Origin: Streptomyces pseudovenezuelae
Lineage (GTDB): Bacteria; Actinomycetota; Actinomycetes; Streptomycetales; Streptomycetaceae
DNA: 32,520 nt
Direction of reading: 5' to 3'
Assembly: GCF_001513955.1 (NCBI RefSeq)
Contig: NZ_KQ948147.1
Span: forward strand, 886,574 to 919,093
This document shows, piece after piece, positions 8,618 through 15,741 of this stretch. Numbering within the stretch: the stretch's first letter is position 1; each line of letters starts with the position of its first letter. Under the pieces are notes generated by a model, which was not told the DNA's origin, did no database searches, and worked only from the letters and a program-made list of their open reading frames with translations. The position numbers and the translations under genes are program-made.

Positions 8618-8628
8618 AGATTCGCCCG

Positions 8629-8883
8629 TCAGCCCGCCCTTCTCCGTGCGGCGGCCGCGCGCCGGGCGAGCGCCCGGCGTTCCGTCTCACTGGTGCCGCC
8701 CCAGACGCCGATGCCCTGGCCCGTGTCCAGCGCCCACTGAAGACACTGCTCCTCGACGGGGCAGCGCCGGCAGACGGACTTGGCCTGCTCCGTCTGGACC
8801 AGCGCCGGACCGGTGGTGCCGATCGGGAAGAAGAGATCCGGGTCCTCGCGGCGGCACGCGGCATGGGTTCGCCAGTTGTCCAT
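8629..8883 (-). CDS. WhiB-family iron-sulfur regulator (WhiB1/WblE-like)
   Basis: This 84-aa protein carries the four cluster-binding cysteines C10, C38, C41 and C47 (C-x27-C-x2-C-x5-C) and the GVWGG turn, followed by a basic tail RRALARRAAAARRR. The sequence DLFFPIGTTGPAL is characteristic of the WhiB1/WblE group rather than WblA or WhiD. WhiB proteins hold a 4Fe-4S cluster that senses redox or nitric oxide and usually bind sigma region 4. The ATG at 8883 has AGGTGA seven bases upstream; a longer reading frame to 8946 lacks family similarity. Its promoter is probably at 8925-8953. Confidence 0.95.
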   Translation of the reverse strand: MDNWRTHAACRREDPDLFFPIGTTGPALVQTEQAKSVCRRCPVEEQCLQWALDTGQGIGVWGGTSETERRALARRAAAARRRAG

Positions 8884-8924
8884 CAAAGTCACCTGCGATC
8901 GAAGTCGTACGTGCCCTCGTGCAT

Positions 8925-8953
8925 GCCTTACTCGCTTTCGGGTCACCTGTCGA
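8925..8953 (-). promoter_or_regulatory. Candidate promoter of the WhiB gene
   Basis: On the minus strand TCGACA (8953-8948) is separated by 17 bases from TAAGGC (8930-8925), a fair match to the main vegetative consensus, about 40 bases upstream of the start. Confidence 0.45.
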
Positions 8954-8992
8954 TGCGCCGTGAAACCACCGGGTCCCGTGAGACGCGACCGG

Positions 8993-10213
8993 TCACTGCT
9001 CGCGAACGCCCCACGGGGAGCCGTAGGCGGTCAGCAGATCCAGGAACGGCCGGGCCGGGAACGCCTCCGGACCGAGGACGCCCGTGCCGGACCAGGCGCC
9101 GGTGGCGAGGAGTTCGAGGGCGACGACCGGGTTCACCGCGGTCTGCCACACCACGGCCTGACACCCGTACTCCGCCATGGACCACTGGTTGTCGACCACG
9201 TGGTAGAGGTACACCTCGCGCGGCGCCCCGTCCTTGACGCCCTTCACCCAGGTGCCCGCGCAGGTCTTGCCGTGCATCCGGTCGCCCAGGGTCGCCGGGT
9301 CGGGCAGGCACGCGGCCACCACGTCCCGCGGGGACACCGCGACCGGACCCGCCGGTCCCGGCACGGTCACCGGCTCGGTGCGGTCCAGGCCCAGCAGGTG
9401 CAGCGTCTTCAGCGTCTCGACGAACTCGCGGCCCAGACCGTACTTGAAGGTGACCCGGCGGGCACCGACCCAGCGCGGGACGAGCAGCACCTCCTCGTGC
9501 TCCACGTTCACGCACTCGACCGGGCCGATGCCCTCGGGGAAGTCGAAGACCTCGGGCTCGCTGAAGGGCTCCGTCGTGAACCAGCCGCGTTCGGCCTCGT
9601 AGACCACCGGCGGGTTGAGGCACTCCTCGATGGTGGTCCAGATGCTGAAGGAGGGGGCGAAGTCGTAGCCGTCGACGGTGAGGTTCGCCCCGTCGCGGAC
9701 ACCGATCTCCTCGATCTCGTCGAAGAGTTCGTCGGCCGCGTACCGGGCGAAGACGTCCGAGAGGCCCGGCTCCACGCCCATGCCGACGACGGCCAGCGCG
9801 CCCGCCTTCTCCCACTCCTCGGCCTGCGCGAACTGCTCGTCGCCGAGCTTGGTCCCGCACTCCTCGTACGGCCGCTCGGGATGCGGACGGGACAGGGACA
9901 TCGCCATGTCGACATAGGTCGCCCCGGCGGCGCGCGCGGCCCGGAACAGGGGCATCACGAACCGCGGGTCGGTGGCGTTGAGGAGGACGTCGCAGGCGTG
10001 CCGCTCCAGCAGAGCGGTCACGGCCGACTCGTCGCCCGCGTCCACGCGCTCCGCACGGAAGCGGCGGCCGCGGTCGCCGAGCGCGGCCACCGCGGCCTCG
10101 GCGCGGGCCGGGTCGTAGTCGGCGACGACCATGGCGTCGAGGAACGGCCGCCGGGCGGCGATCCGGGTGACGGCGGTGCCGACGCCCCCGGCGCCCACGA
10201 GCAGTACACGCAT
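8993..10213 (-). CDS. Saccharopine dehydrogenase-family NAD(P)-dependent oxidoreductase
   Basis: This 406-aa protein opens with a Rossmann motif MRVLLVGAGGVG (G7, G9, G12), and ATDPRFVMPLFRAARAAGA follows at the end of the nucleotide domain. The C-terminal part contains GMGVEPGLSDVFARY, typical of saccharopine dehydrogenase/reductase-like enzymes, a family that also includes carboxynorspermidine synthase. Lysine degradation or polyamine-type chemistry is possible, but substrate specificity cannot be read. The ATG at 10213 is preferred over GTG 10222 because AGGGAG lies eight bases upstream of the ATG and abuts the GTG. It is transcribed divergently from a TetR gene whose likely operator repeats touch this gene's -35 box. 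Confidence 0.88.
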   Translation of the reverse strand: MRVLLVGAGGVGTAVTRIAARRPFLDAMVVADYDPARAEAAVAALGDRGRRFRAERVDAGDESAVTALLERHACDVLLNATDPRFVMPLFRAARAAGATYVDMAMSLSRPHPERPYEECGTKLGDEQFAQAEEWEKAGALAVVGMGVEPGLSDVFARYAADELFDEIEEIGVRDGANLTVDGYDFAPSFSIWTTIEECLNPPVVYEAERGWFTTEPFSEPEVFDFPEGIGPVECVNVEHEEVLLVPRWVGARRVTFKYGLGREFVETLKTLHLLGLDRTEPVTVPGPAGPVAVSPRDVVAACLPDPATLGDRMHGKTCAGTWVKGVKDGAPREVYLYHVVDNQWSMAEYGCQAVVWQTAVNPVVALELLATGAWSGTGVLGPEAFPARPFLDLLTAYGSPWGVREQ

Positions 10214-10265
10214 GACAAACACTCCCTGACGGGTCGAGGTCGCAGTGGTAGGGGCCCTGGCGGAG

Positions 10266-10295
10266 ATACAACGCCGCCCGCTCGCATAAGGTCAA
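10266..10295 (-). promoter_or_regulatory. Candidate sigma70-type promoter of the saccharopine dehydrogenase-family gene
   Basis: TTGACC (10295-10290, minus strand) is followed after 18 bases by TTGTAT (10271-10266). The -35 matches consensus exactly. One GCATAAGG repeat (10284-10291) overlaps it. Confidence 0.55.
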
Positions 10296-10311
10296 TGGCG
10301 TTGGCATAAGG
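10284..10311. repeat. Direct repeat GCATAAGG, candidate TetR operator
   Basis: GCATAAGG occurs at 10284-10291 and 10304-10311, 20 bases apart (about two helical turns). The first copy overlaps the -35 of the leftward promoter; the second overlaps the ribosome site (AAGGAGG) of the TetR gene. Confidence 0.5.
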
Positions 10312-10320
10312 AGGCTCACC

Positions 10321-11046
10321 ATGCCGAAGCCCGTGGTTCCCGAGGCGCAGCGTCGACGGCGCAGGCCCACCAGGAGCGGGACCGTGCTGTCCGAGGAGCT
10401 GATCGTCGAGACGGCGCTGCGCATGCTCCGCGAACACGGCAGCACCGGTCTGACCGCCCGGCGCCTGGGTCTGGCCCTGGACGCCGACCCGAGCACGCTC
10501 TACCGCTACTTCCGCGGCATGGACGACCTGACGCTGGCCATCGGCGACGCCCTGATCGGCCAGGCGCTGGAGGGCTGGGCACCGACCGGGCAGTGGCGGC
10601 ACGATCTGCGCGAGGTGGGCCTGCGCATCCACGCGGCGTACGTCTCCCATCCCCAGGCGGCGGTGCTGACGGCCAGCAGGGTCACCGGCCGGGCCAACGA
10701 ACTGGCCGCGGACGAGGCGGTCCTGGACATCCTGCGCGGCGCGGGCTTCCCCCTGCGGGACACCGTGCGGATCTACCACGCCTTCATCGACCAGACGCTG
10801 GCCTTCGCGGCGCTGGACGCGGCCTCCCTCGCCCTGCCGAGCGCGGCGCTGGACGCCGACGAGGACAAGTGGCACTCGACCTACGCGCGCCTGCCCGCCG
10901 ACCGCTATCCGAGGATCGCCGAGGCGGCACGTCTGCTGACGGCACGCATGGTCACCAGCGCCTATCCGACGGCGCTGGACATGCTGCTGGACAGTGTGGA
11001 CAGGCAGCGTCCGCGAAGGGCGGCCGTCTCACCGGAGCGCTTCTGA
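10321..11046 (+). CDS. TetR-family transcriptional regulator
   Basis: This 241-aa protein has an Arg-rich N-terminus (QRRRRRPTRSGT) and a TetR helix-turn-helix at about residues 43-64 (GLTARRLGLALDADPSTLYR, then YF). The C-terminal ligand domain begins near residue 80 and resembles the TetR C-terminal group with ALxGWAPTG-type openings. The ATG at 10321 has a near-perfect AAGGAGG seven bases upstream. It lies divergently beside the saccharopine dehydrogenase-family gene, so control of that enzyme is the simplest inference. Its 3' end overlaps the converging LysR gene by 18 bases. Confidence 0.93.
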   Translation: MPKPVVPEAQRRRRRPTRSGTVLSEELIVETALRMLREHGSTGLTARRLGLALDADPSTLYRYFRGMDDLTLAIGDALIGQALEGWAPTGQWRHDLREVGLRIHAAYVSHPQAAVLTASRVTGRANELAADEAVLDILRGAGFPLRDTVRIYHAFIDQTLAFAALDAASLALPSAALDADEDKWHSTYARLPADRYPRIAEAARLLTARMVTSAYPTALDMLLDSVDRQRPRRAAVSPERF

Positions 11047-11934
11047 GGCGGCCGCCGTGACGACATCGGCCACCGCGGCCAACGCCGGCGAGTCCAGCTT
11101 CCACTGCTGCCAGTACAACGGGACGTCGACCGGCCGGTCAGGGGCCAGCGCGACCAGCCGCCCGGACCGCAGCAGCGGATCCGCCTGCGCCTCGGGCACC
11201 ATTCCCCACCCCAGCCCCAGCGCGACCGCCTCCACGAACCCCTCTGACGTGGGGACCGTGTGACGCGTCCGACCGGCCCCGGCCCGGCCGAGCTCGCGGA
11301 GGAACCCGTCCTGGATGTCGTCGCTCCGGTCGAACGTCACCACCGGCGCGTGCGCCAGCGCGTCCGGCAACGACCCGTCCAGCCGGCGCTCGACGAAGTC
11401 CGGAGCGGCCGCCGCGAGATACCGCATACGCCCCAGCGTCCGCACCGAACACCCCGCCACGGCCTCCGGCGACGACGTCACCGCCGCCATCACCAGTCCC
11501 TCCCGCAGCAGTTCGGCCGTCCGGGTCTCGTCCTCGCGCCGGAGCTCGAAACACAGCCGCTCCTGTCCCGGAACCCGCCTGAGCGCTCCCAGGAACCAGG
11601 TCGCCAGGGAGTCCGCGTTCACCGCGACCGACACCCGGGTCACCTCGCCCTCGCCCGGCAGGCCCAGCGCGGCGAGCGCGTCCCGCTCCAGACGGGCCAG
11701 CTGCCGGGCGAACCGCACCACCACCTCGCCCGACTCGGTCGGCCGCACCGGCTTCGTACGCACCAGGAGCACCCGCCCCGTGCGCTGCTCCAGTGCCTTC
11801 ACCCGCTGGCTCACCGCCGAGGGCGTCACGTGCAGGGCGGCCGCCGCCGCGTCGAACGTGCCCTCGTCGACCACCGCGAGCAGCGTCCGCACCTGATCGA
11901 GGGGAAGCTCGGCGCCCTGGGTTGTCGTCATCAC
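11029..11934 (-). CDS. lysG: LysR-family regulator, ArgP/LysG type
   Basis: This protein of about 300 aa has the LysR winged helix-turn-helix at residues 12-70, including HVTPSAVSQRVKALEQRTG and LLVRTKPVRPTESGE, characteristic of ArgP/LysG. A substrate-binding effector domain follows. Divergent pairing with a LysE-type exporter 66 bases away matches the lysG-lysE arrangement of Corynebacterium, where LysG activates the exporter in response to lysine, arginine or histidine. Starts GTG 11934 and ATG 11931 are adjacent. Neither has a ribosome site, and TATCAT (11948-11943) lies just upstream, so the mRNA may be leaderless. The tail overlaps the TetR gene by 18 bases. Confidence 0.92.
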   Translation of the reverse strand: MMTTTQGAELPLDQVRTLLAVVDEGTFDAAAAALHVTPSAVSQRVKALEQRTGRVLLVRTKPVRPTESGEVVVRFARQLARLERDALAALGLPGEGEVTRVSVAVNADSLATWFLGALRRVPGQERLCFELRREDETRTAELLREGLVMAAVTSSPEAVAGCSVRTLGRMRYLAAAAPDFVERRLDGSLPDALAHAPVVTFDRSDDIQDGFLRELGRAGAGRTRHTVPTSEGFVEAVALGLGWGMVPEAQADPLLRSGRLVALAPDRPVDVPLYWQQWKLDSPALAAVADVVTAAASEALR

Positions 11935-11937
11935 GAG

Positions 11938-11993
11938 AGCTAATGATAGATAAGAATCTTTAGCTGTACGTGCGGTGATCGTCTCCGTACCGT
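11938..11993. promoter_or_regulatory. Divergent lysG/lysE control region with LysR-type palindrome
   Basis: AGCTAA (11938-11943) and TTAGCT (11960-11965) form an inverted repeat with a 16-base spacer covering the minus-strand -10 TATCAT (11948-11943). For lysE, TGTACG (11965-11970), a 17-base spacer and TACCGT (11988-11993) would start transcription about at the ATG 12001, giving a leaderless mRNA. Confidence 0.5.
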
Positions 11994-12000
11994 CGAAGCC

Positions 12001-12618
12001 ATGTCCGCTTCACTGTCCGCCGCTGCCGCGGGTTTCGGCACCGGTCTCTCCCTCATCGTCGCCATCGGCGCCCAGAACGCCTTCGTCCTGCGCCAGGGGA
12101 TCCGCCGCGACGCGGTCCTCGCCGTCGTCGGCATCTGCGCCCTCTCCGACGCCCTCCTGATCACCCTCGGCGTCGGCGGTGTCGGTGCCGTGGTGGTGGC
12201 CTGGCCGGGCGCGCTGACCCTGGTCGGCTGGATCGGCGGCGGCTTCCTGCTCTGCTACGGCGTCCTGGCCGCCCGCCGGGTTCTGCGGCCCGCGGCGTCG
12301 GGCCTTCGGGCGGAGGGCGAGGTGACGGGCTCCCGGAAGCGGGCGGTGCTGACCTGTCTGGCGATGACCTGGCTCAACCCGCATGTCTATCTCGACACCG
12401 TGTTCCTGCTCGGCTCGGTGGCCGCCGACCGCGGCCCGCTGCGCTGGACCTTCGGGCTCGGTGCCGTGCTCGCCAGCCTGTGCTGGTTCGCCGCGCTCGG
12501 GTTCGGGGCCCGGCTGCTCAGCCGCTTCCTCGCCCGCCCGCGCGCCTGGCGGGTCCTCGACGGACTGGTCGCCACGACGATGATCGCCCTGGGCCTCACC
12601 CTCGTGGCCGGGGCGTGA
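12001..12618 (+). CDS. lysE: LysE/ArgO-family amino acid exporter
   Basis: This 205-aa membrane protein has about six hydrophobic segments and the family signatures GLSLIVAIGAQNAFVLRQGI near the N-terminus and TWLNPHVYLDTVFLLGS in the middle, both hallmarks of LysE/ArgO exporters of basic amino acids. It is divergent from the LysG/ArgP-type regulator, which should activate it when internal lysine or arginine rises. No ribosome site precedes the ATG at 12001, consistent with a leaderless message. The specific amino acid exported is inferred from the family. Confidence 0.93.
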   Translation: MSASLSAAAAGFGTGLSLIVAIGAQNAFVLRQGIRRDAVLAVVGICALSDALLITLGVGGVGAVVVAWPGALTLVGWIGGGFLLCYGVLAARRVLRPAASGLRAEGEVTGSRKRAVLTCLAMTWLNPHVYLDTVFLLGSVAADRGPLRWTFGLGAVLASLCWFAALGFGARLLSRFLARPRAWRVLDGLVATTMIALGLTLVAGA

Positions 12619-12700
12619 GGCCCACAGGCGTTCCACAGCCCGAGACCTCGCCTCCCGAACGCCTGGACGATGCTGCGATAGTGAACCCCGGATCCGTTAG

Positions 12701-14038
12701 ATGTATCGAGCAACCAGGAATCGCGTGGACACCGGCGAGAGCAGCACCGAACCCAGGAGCACCGACCCGAGGACACCGGCCGCGGACGAGACCCCGCCAC
12801 CCCGGCGCGGCTGGCGGCGCTGGGCGATGGACACCCGCCCGCTGCGCATCCCGGCCTACCGCCGGCTGTGGACGTCGACCATCGTCACGGCCGTCGGCAG
12901 CCAGCTCACCGCCGTCGCGGTGCCCAAGCAGATCTACGACATCACCGGCTCCTCGGCCTGGGTCGGCGCCGCGAGCATGGCCGGGCTGCTCCCGCTGATC
13001 GTGTTCGCGCTGTGGGGCGGCGCGGTCGCCGACACCATGGACCGCCGCAAGCTGCTCCTCATCACCAACAGCGGCATCGCCGTCACCTCGGTCCTGTTCT
13101 GGCTCCAGGCGGTCAGCGGGCTCGACTCGGTGGCGGCCCTCATGGTCCTGCTCGCGGTGCAGCAGGCGTTCTGGGGTCTGAACGCCCCCGCCCGCAACGC
13201 CTCCATCGCCCGCCTGGTCCCCGAGGGCCAGCTGCCCGCCGCGAACGCCCTCGGCTCCACCGTCATGCAGACCGGCCAGGTGGTCGGCCCGCTGCTCGCG
13301 GGGGTGCTGATCCCGGTGATCGGCCTGCCGGAGCTGTATCTCATCGACGCCCTGGCGCTGTGCGTCACGGTGTGGGCGGTGTACCGGCTGCCCTCCCTGC
13401 CGCCGCTCGCGAGCGCGGTGGCGCGCCGGGCGGGCGTACGGGAGATCGCGGAGGGCTTCCGGTACATCTCGGCCCACAAGGTGCTGCTGCTCTCCTTCCT
13501 CGCGGACATCGTCGCCATGGTCCTCGGCATGCCCCGGGCTCTGTTCCCGCAGCTCGCCTCCGAGACCTACGCGCCGTACGGCGAGGGGCTCGCGCTGGGA
13601 CTGCTGTTCGCCGCGATCCCGATCGGCGCGGTGCTCGGCGGGCTGTTCTCCGGCACGTTCTCGCGGGCCCGCCGGCACGGCTGGATGGTCATCGGCGCGG
13701 TCGTGGCCTGGGGTGTGGCCATCACCGGCTTCGGGCTGAGCAGCAGTCTCTGGCTCGCGGTGGTGTTCCTGGCCGTCGCCGGGGTCGCCGACATGGTCTC
13801 GATGGTCTTCCGCGGGGCGATCCTGCTGTCCGCCGCCACCGACGAGATGCGCGGCCGGATGCAGGGCGTCTTCACCGTCGTGGTCGCGGGCGGCCCCCGC
13901 CTCGCCGACGTCCTGCACGGCACCGCCGGCTCGGTCTTCGGCGCCCGCGCGGCGGTGGCCGGCGGCGGCCTCCTGGTCGTCGTCGTCATGCTGACCCTGG
14001 CGTTCGCCGTGCCGGCCCTGCGCCGATACCGGATCTGA
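12701..14038 (+). CDS. MFS transporter, EntS/MFS_3-like
   Basis: This 445-aa protein has a hydrophilic, Pro/Thr-rich N-terminal tail of about 40 residues and then twelve predicted membrane segments. The loop GGAVADTMDRRKLLL after the second or third segment is the MFS cytoplasmic motif A region. AFWGLNAPARNASIARLVP with LPAANALGSTVMQTGQVVGP is typical of the MFS_3 group that includes enterobactin exporter EntS and macrolide exporters. Two starts are possible: ATG 12701, and GTG 12725 with AGGA five bases upstream; the second has the better ribosome site and only trims the tail. It should export a small molecule, but no siderophore or antibiotic genes adjoin it. It ends three bases from the converging cNMP-domain gene. 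Confidence 0.9.
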   Translation: MYRATRNRVDTGESSTEPRSTDPRTPAADETPPPRRGWRRWAMDTRPLRIPAYRRLWTSTIVTAVGSQLTAVAVPKQIYDITGSSAWVGAASMAGLLPLIVFALWGGAVADTMDRRKLLLITNSGIAVTSVLFWLQAVSGLDSVAALMVLLAVQQAFWGLNAPARNASIARLVPEGQLPAANALGSTVMQTGQVVGPLLAGVLIPVIGLPELYLIDALALCVTVWAVYRLPSLPPLASAVARRAGVREIAEGFRYISAHKVLLLSFLADIVAMVLGMPRALFPQLASETYAPYGEGLALGLLFAAIPIGAVLGGLFSGTFSRARRHGWMVIGAVVAWGVAITGFGLSSSLWLAVVFLAVAGVADMVSMVFRGAILLSAATDEMRGRMQGVFTVVVAGGPRLADVLHGTAGSVFGARAAVAGGGLLVVVVMLTLAFAVPALRRYRI

Positions 14039-14041
14039 GGG

Positions 14042-14497
14042 CTACAGGGTCCCCCTGCGGTGCGAGCCGTACTGCTCCATGAGCTTGCCCCGGGTCGTCT
14101 CCAGGCGGTGGGCGAGGATCTCGGCCACGCTGCGGACCAGGATCATCCCGAGCTGCCGGTCCTCCTCGCACAGCCGGAGCACCGCCGCCGCGTCGAACTC
14201 GTAGGCGCGCACGGGACTGAAGGCCTCCGCGCCGAAGTCCCACCGGTACGGCGGGAACAGCCAGGACCAGCCGAGCAGGTCGCCCGAGCCGAGTGCGGCG
14301 ACGGTGACCCGGTGCTGCGTGGTCACCTGCTGGGTCAGTGACACAGCTCCGGAGCGGACGACCCAGAAGCGGTCGGCCGTACCGCCCGCCTCGAAGATGT
14401 GGACGTCCTCGGCGAAGGAGACCTCCTTGGCGAGCGTCATCAGGCTCTGGCGCTGCGGCTGCGGTAGTGCGGTCAGCAGTTTTATCGCTTTGGTCAT
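14042..14497 (-). CDS. Stand-alone cyclic nucleotide-binding domain protein (Crp/Fnr-like sensor without HTH)
   Basis: The 151-aa product is essentially one cNMP-binding beta-barrel: SFAEDVHIFEAGGTADRFWV, then VRSGAVSLTQQ, GSGDLLGWSWLFPPYRWDF in place of the phosphate-binding cassette, and a C-terminal helix LVRSVAEILAHRLETTRGKL. No helix-turn-helix follows, so it cannot act as a classical Crp/Fnr regulator. The cassette lacks the RGE-x(n)-R pattern needed for cAMP, so another ligand or protein partner is likely. ATG 14497 has GAGGAG nine bases upstream; an in-frame ATG at 14548 is the main alternative. Further in-frame GTG codons at 14689 would read through the leader structure. It contains rare ATA and AAA codons right after the start. 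The upstream leader and promoter are listed separately. Confidence 0.85.
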   Translation of the reverse strand: MTKAIKLLTALPQPQRQSLMTLAKEVSFAEDVHIFEAGGTADRFWVVRSGAVSLTQQVTTQHRVTVAALGSGDLLGWSWLFPPYRWDFGAEAFSPVRAYEFDAAAVLRLCEEDRQLGMILVRSVAEILAHRLETTRGKLMEQYGSHRRGTL

Positions 14498-14612
14498 GAC
14501 GCGGGGCTCCTCGCCGGCGATGGATTCCGGTGTTGTGCCTACGCCCATTTCAGCGGCTGCCGCCGCTCGGGGCACCTCGGCGGATGTGAGGATCTGCGCA
14601 GGGCATGAAAAA

Positions 14613-14644
14613 GCCCTGGCTGGACGGGGGAGGCCAGCCAGGGC
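14613..14644 (-). terminator. Intrinsic terminator inside the 5' leader of the cNMP-domain gene
   Basis: A perfect 11-bp stem (GCCCTGGCTGG, 14613-14623, pairs with 14634-14644, 10-base loop) is followed on the minus strand by TTTTT (14612-14608). It lies downstream of the promoter and upstream of the gene start, so it should stop transcription early unless overridden. Confidence 0.75.
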
Positions 14645-14652
14645 AGTCAGAG

Positions 14653-14689
14653 GTGGTGTCGGAGGACGGTATGTCGACTCCGTCACCAC
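14653..14689 (-). ncRNA. Stem-loop in the leader RNA ahead of the terminator
   Basis: On the minus strand 14689-14678 pairs with 14664-14653 (GTGGTG, one A-A mismatch, CGGAG; 11 of 12 pairs) around a 13-base loop. It starts about four bases after the predicted transcription start, and is followed directly by the terminator hairpin. Together they would form a leader or small RNA of about 85 bases. I do not recognise it as a known riboswitch. Confidence 0.5.
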
Positions 14690-14691
14690 GT

Positions 14692-14730
14692 ATGGATGAA
14701 CCGTAAACCATCCATGGTGATTTCGCGCAA
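14692..14730 (-). promoter_or_regulatory. Promoter of the cNMP-domain gene with a palindromic operator over the -10
   Basis: TTGCGC (14730-14725), 19 bases, then TACGGT (14705-14700). An inverted repeat ATGGATG (14692-14698)/CATCCAT (14709-14715) with a 10-base spacer surrounds the -10 box and would block RNA polymerase when bound. The remainder of 14498-14823 beyond this and the leader holds only the GCGTACCGGTACGC palindrome at 14803-14816. Confidence 0.55.
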
Positions 14731-14823
14731 TCGAATCCGAGGTGCGTGACCGGTTTCACTCGGCGTGCGCGTTTGCCACCCTGATCGTCGCTGTCGATCG
14801 GTGCGTACCGGTACGCCCGGCGG

Positions 14824-15033
14824 TCAGCGGCTGCCCGGCCTGATCACCTCGTCCAGCACCCTGGTCACCGCCTCGTAGGCCAGGGTGCGTACCGCGGCGT
14901 CCCGGGCGGCCTGCGGATCGGTGGGTTCCAGCTCGTCGCTCCGCGCCCGCCAGGACCGCTCCTCCTCCGCCGCGCAGGCCCGGGCCCGCTGGATCCGGCG
15001 CATCAGTTCATCTGAGTCCACGACATCCGTCAT
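14824..15033 (-). CDS. Small hypothetical protein, 69 aa
   Basis: I do not recognise this protein. It is hydrophilic, Glu/Arg-rich and probably all-helical: DELMRRIQRARACAAEEERS followed by a second helix AARDAAVRTLAYEAVTRVLD. Third-position GC is high, supporting a real gene, and it has one cysteine (C19). The ATG at 15033 has no ribosome site, and a 25-bp palindrome lies four bases upstream (15037-15061), so it may be leaderless and tightly repressed. It sits beside an RsbW-like ATPase and a sigma factor, which may be coincidence. Confidence 0.65.
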   Translation of the reverse strand: MTDVVDSDELMRRIQRARACAAEEERSWRARSDELEPTDPQAARDAAVRTLAYEAVTRVLDEVIRPGSR

Positions 15034-15036
15034 ACA

Positions 15037-15061
15037 GATCGCGTACCCCGGTAACGCGATC
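15037..15061. promoter_or_regulatory. 25-bp palindrome immediately upstream of the 69-aa protein
   Basis: GATCGCGT (15037-15044), nine bases, ACGCGATC (15054-15061): eight perfect pairs per arm. On the minus strand its centre contains GGGTAC (15048-15043), the -10 consensus of SigB-type stress sigma factors, but no matching GTTT element is present at 14-16 bases. Confidence 0.5.
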
Positions 15062-15249
15062 GAATGGCCGGGAGTCCTGGCCGGAACGCGGAGGTTTGAC
15101 CCGGCGCCCAGAGGTCAGCCGATGGATGGAGGCCTGCGGAGGGCGCGCACCGTACATCACGGTCACCGTGTCCGTGGGTCCGGCCGGGCCCGGCTGCTGC
15201 TTCACCGACCTGAGAACCACCTGTCGATCCACTGATCAGGAGCCACGTC

Positions 15250-15693
15250 ATGTGCGACGAGCACAGGACCGAAGCCGCCCCCGAACTGTCCGTCGCACGC
15301 CGGCGCGTACGCCCTCGGCCGTCCAAGCCGGCCGAGGCCCGCCGGGCGGTGGAACGGGCGGTGTCCGAACGCTGCCGCGCCACCCACACCCCGTGCGACG
15401 CGCAGGCACTCTCGGACGCGTTGCTCGTCGCCTCGGAACTCACCACCAACGCCATCCTGCACGGCGGCGGCGTCACCGACTTCCGCGTCACCGTCGAGGG
15501 CCGGGGCGTGTGCGTGTCCGTCAGCGACGGCAGCGCCGAGGTGCCGGTCGCCAAGGCGCCCGTCGACCCGCACGGCAGGTGGCGGCCCGGCGGCCACGGC
15601 TGGCCGATCGTGTGCCGGCTGGCCCGCGACGTCCGCGTGACCGACCTGCCCTCGGGCGGGAAGTGCATCACCGCCGTGGTGCCCCTGAGCTAG
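15250..15693 (+). CDS. RsbW-like ATP-binding protein (anti-sigma factor / serine kinase type)
   Basis: This 147-aa protein is a single HATPase_c_2 domain, the fold of anti-sigma kinases RsbW and SpoIIAB. The N-box is ASELTTNAILHGGG (E63, N67), the G1-like site VSDGS (D93), and the G2-like site GGHGWPIV (114-121), where RsbW has GRGL. Such proteins bind SigB/SigF-type sigma factors or phosphorylate anti-anti-sigma factors. The ATG at 15250 has AGGAG about nine bases upstream. A sigma factor of exactly this class starts 204 bases downstream, so it is the obvious candidate partner, but Streptomyces has many such ATPases and pairing is inferred. The region 15061-15249 upstream shows no clear promoter. 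Confidence 0.88.
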   Translation: MCDEHRTEAAPELSVARRRVRPRPSKPAEARRAVERAVSERCRATHTPCDAQALSDALLVASELTTNAILHGGGVTDFRVTVEGRGVCVSVSDGSAEVPVAKAPVDPHGRWRPGGHGWPIVCRLARDVRVTDLPSGGKCITAVVPLS

Positions 15694-15741
15694 CGCGGCA
15701 CCTGTGGGAAAGCCGCCGGAAAACGGAGTTACGCCGCCGGA

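Noticed and set aside
14550..14759. 69-codon minus-strand frame crossing the cNMP leader, as a leader peptide
   Set aside because: No ribosome site, ordinary composition, and it starts upstream of the predicted promoter; the RNA hairpins explain the region better.
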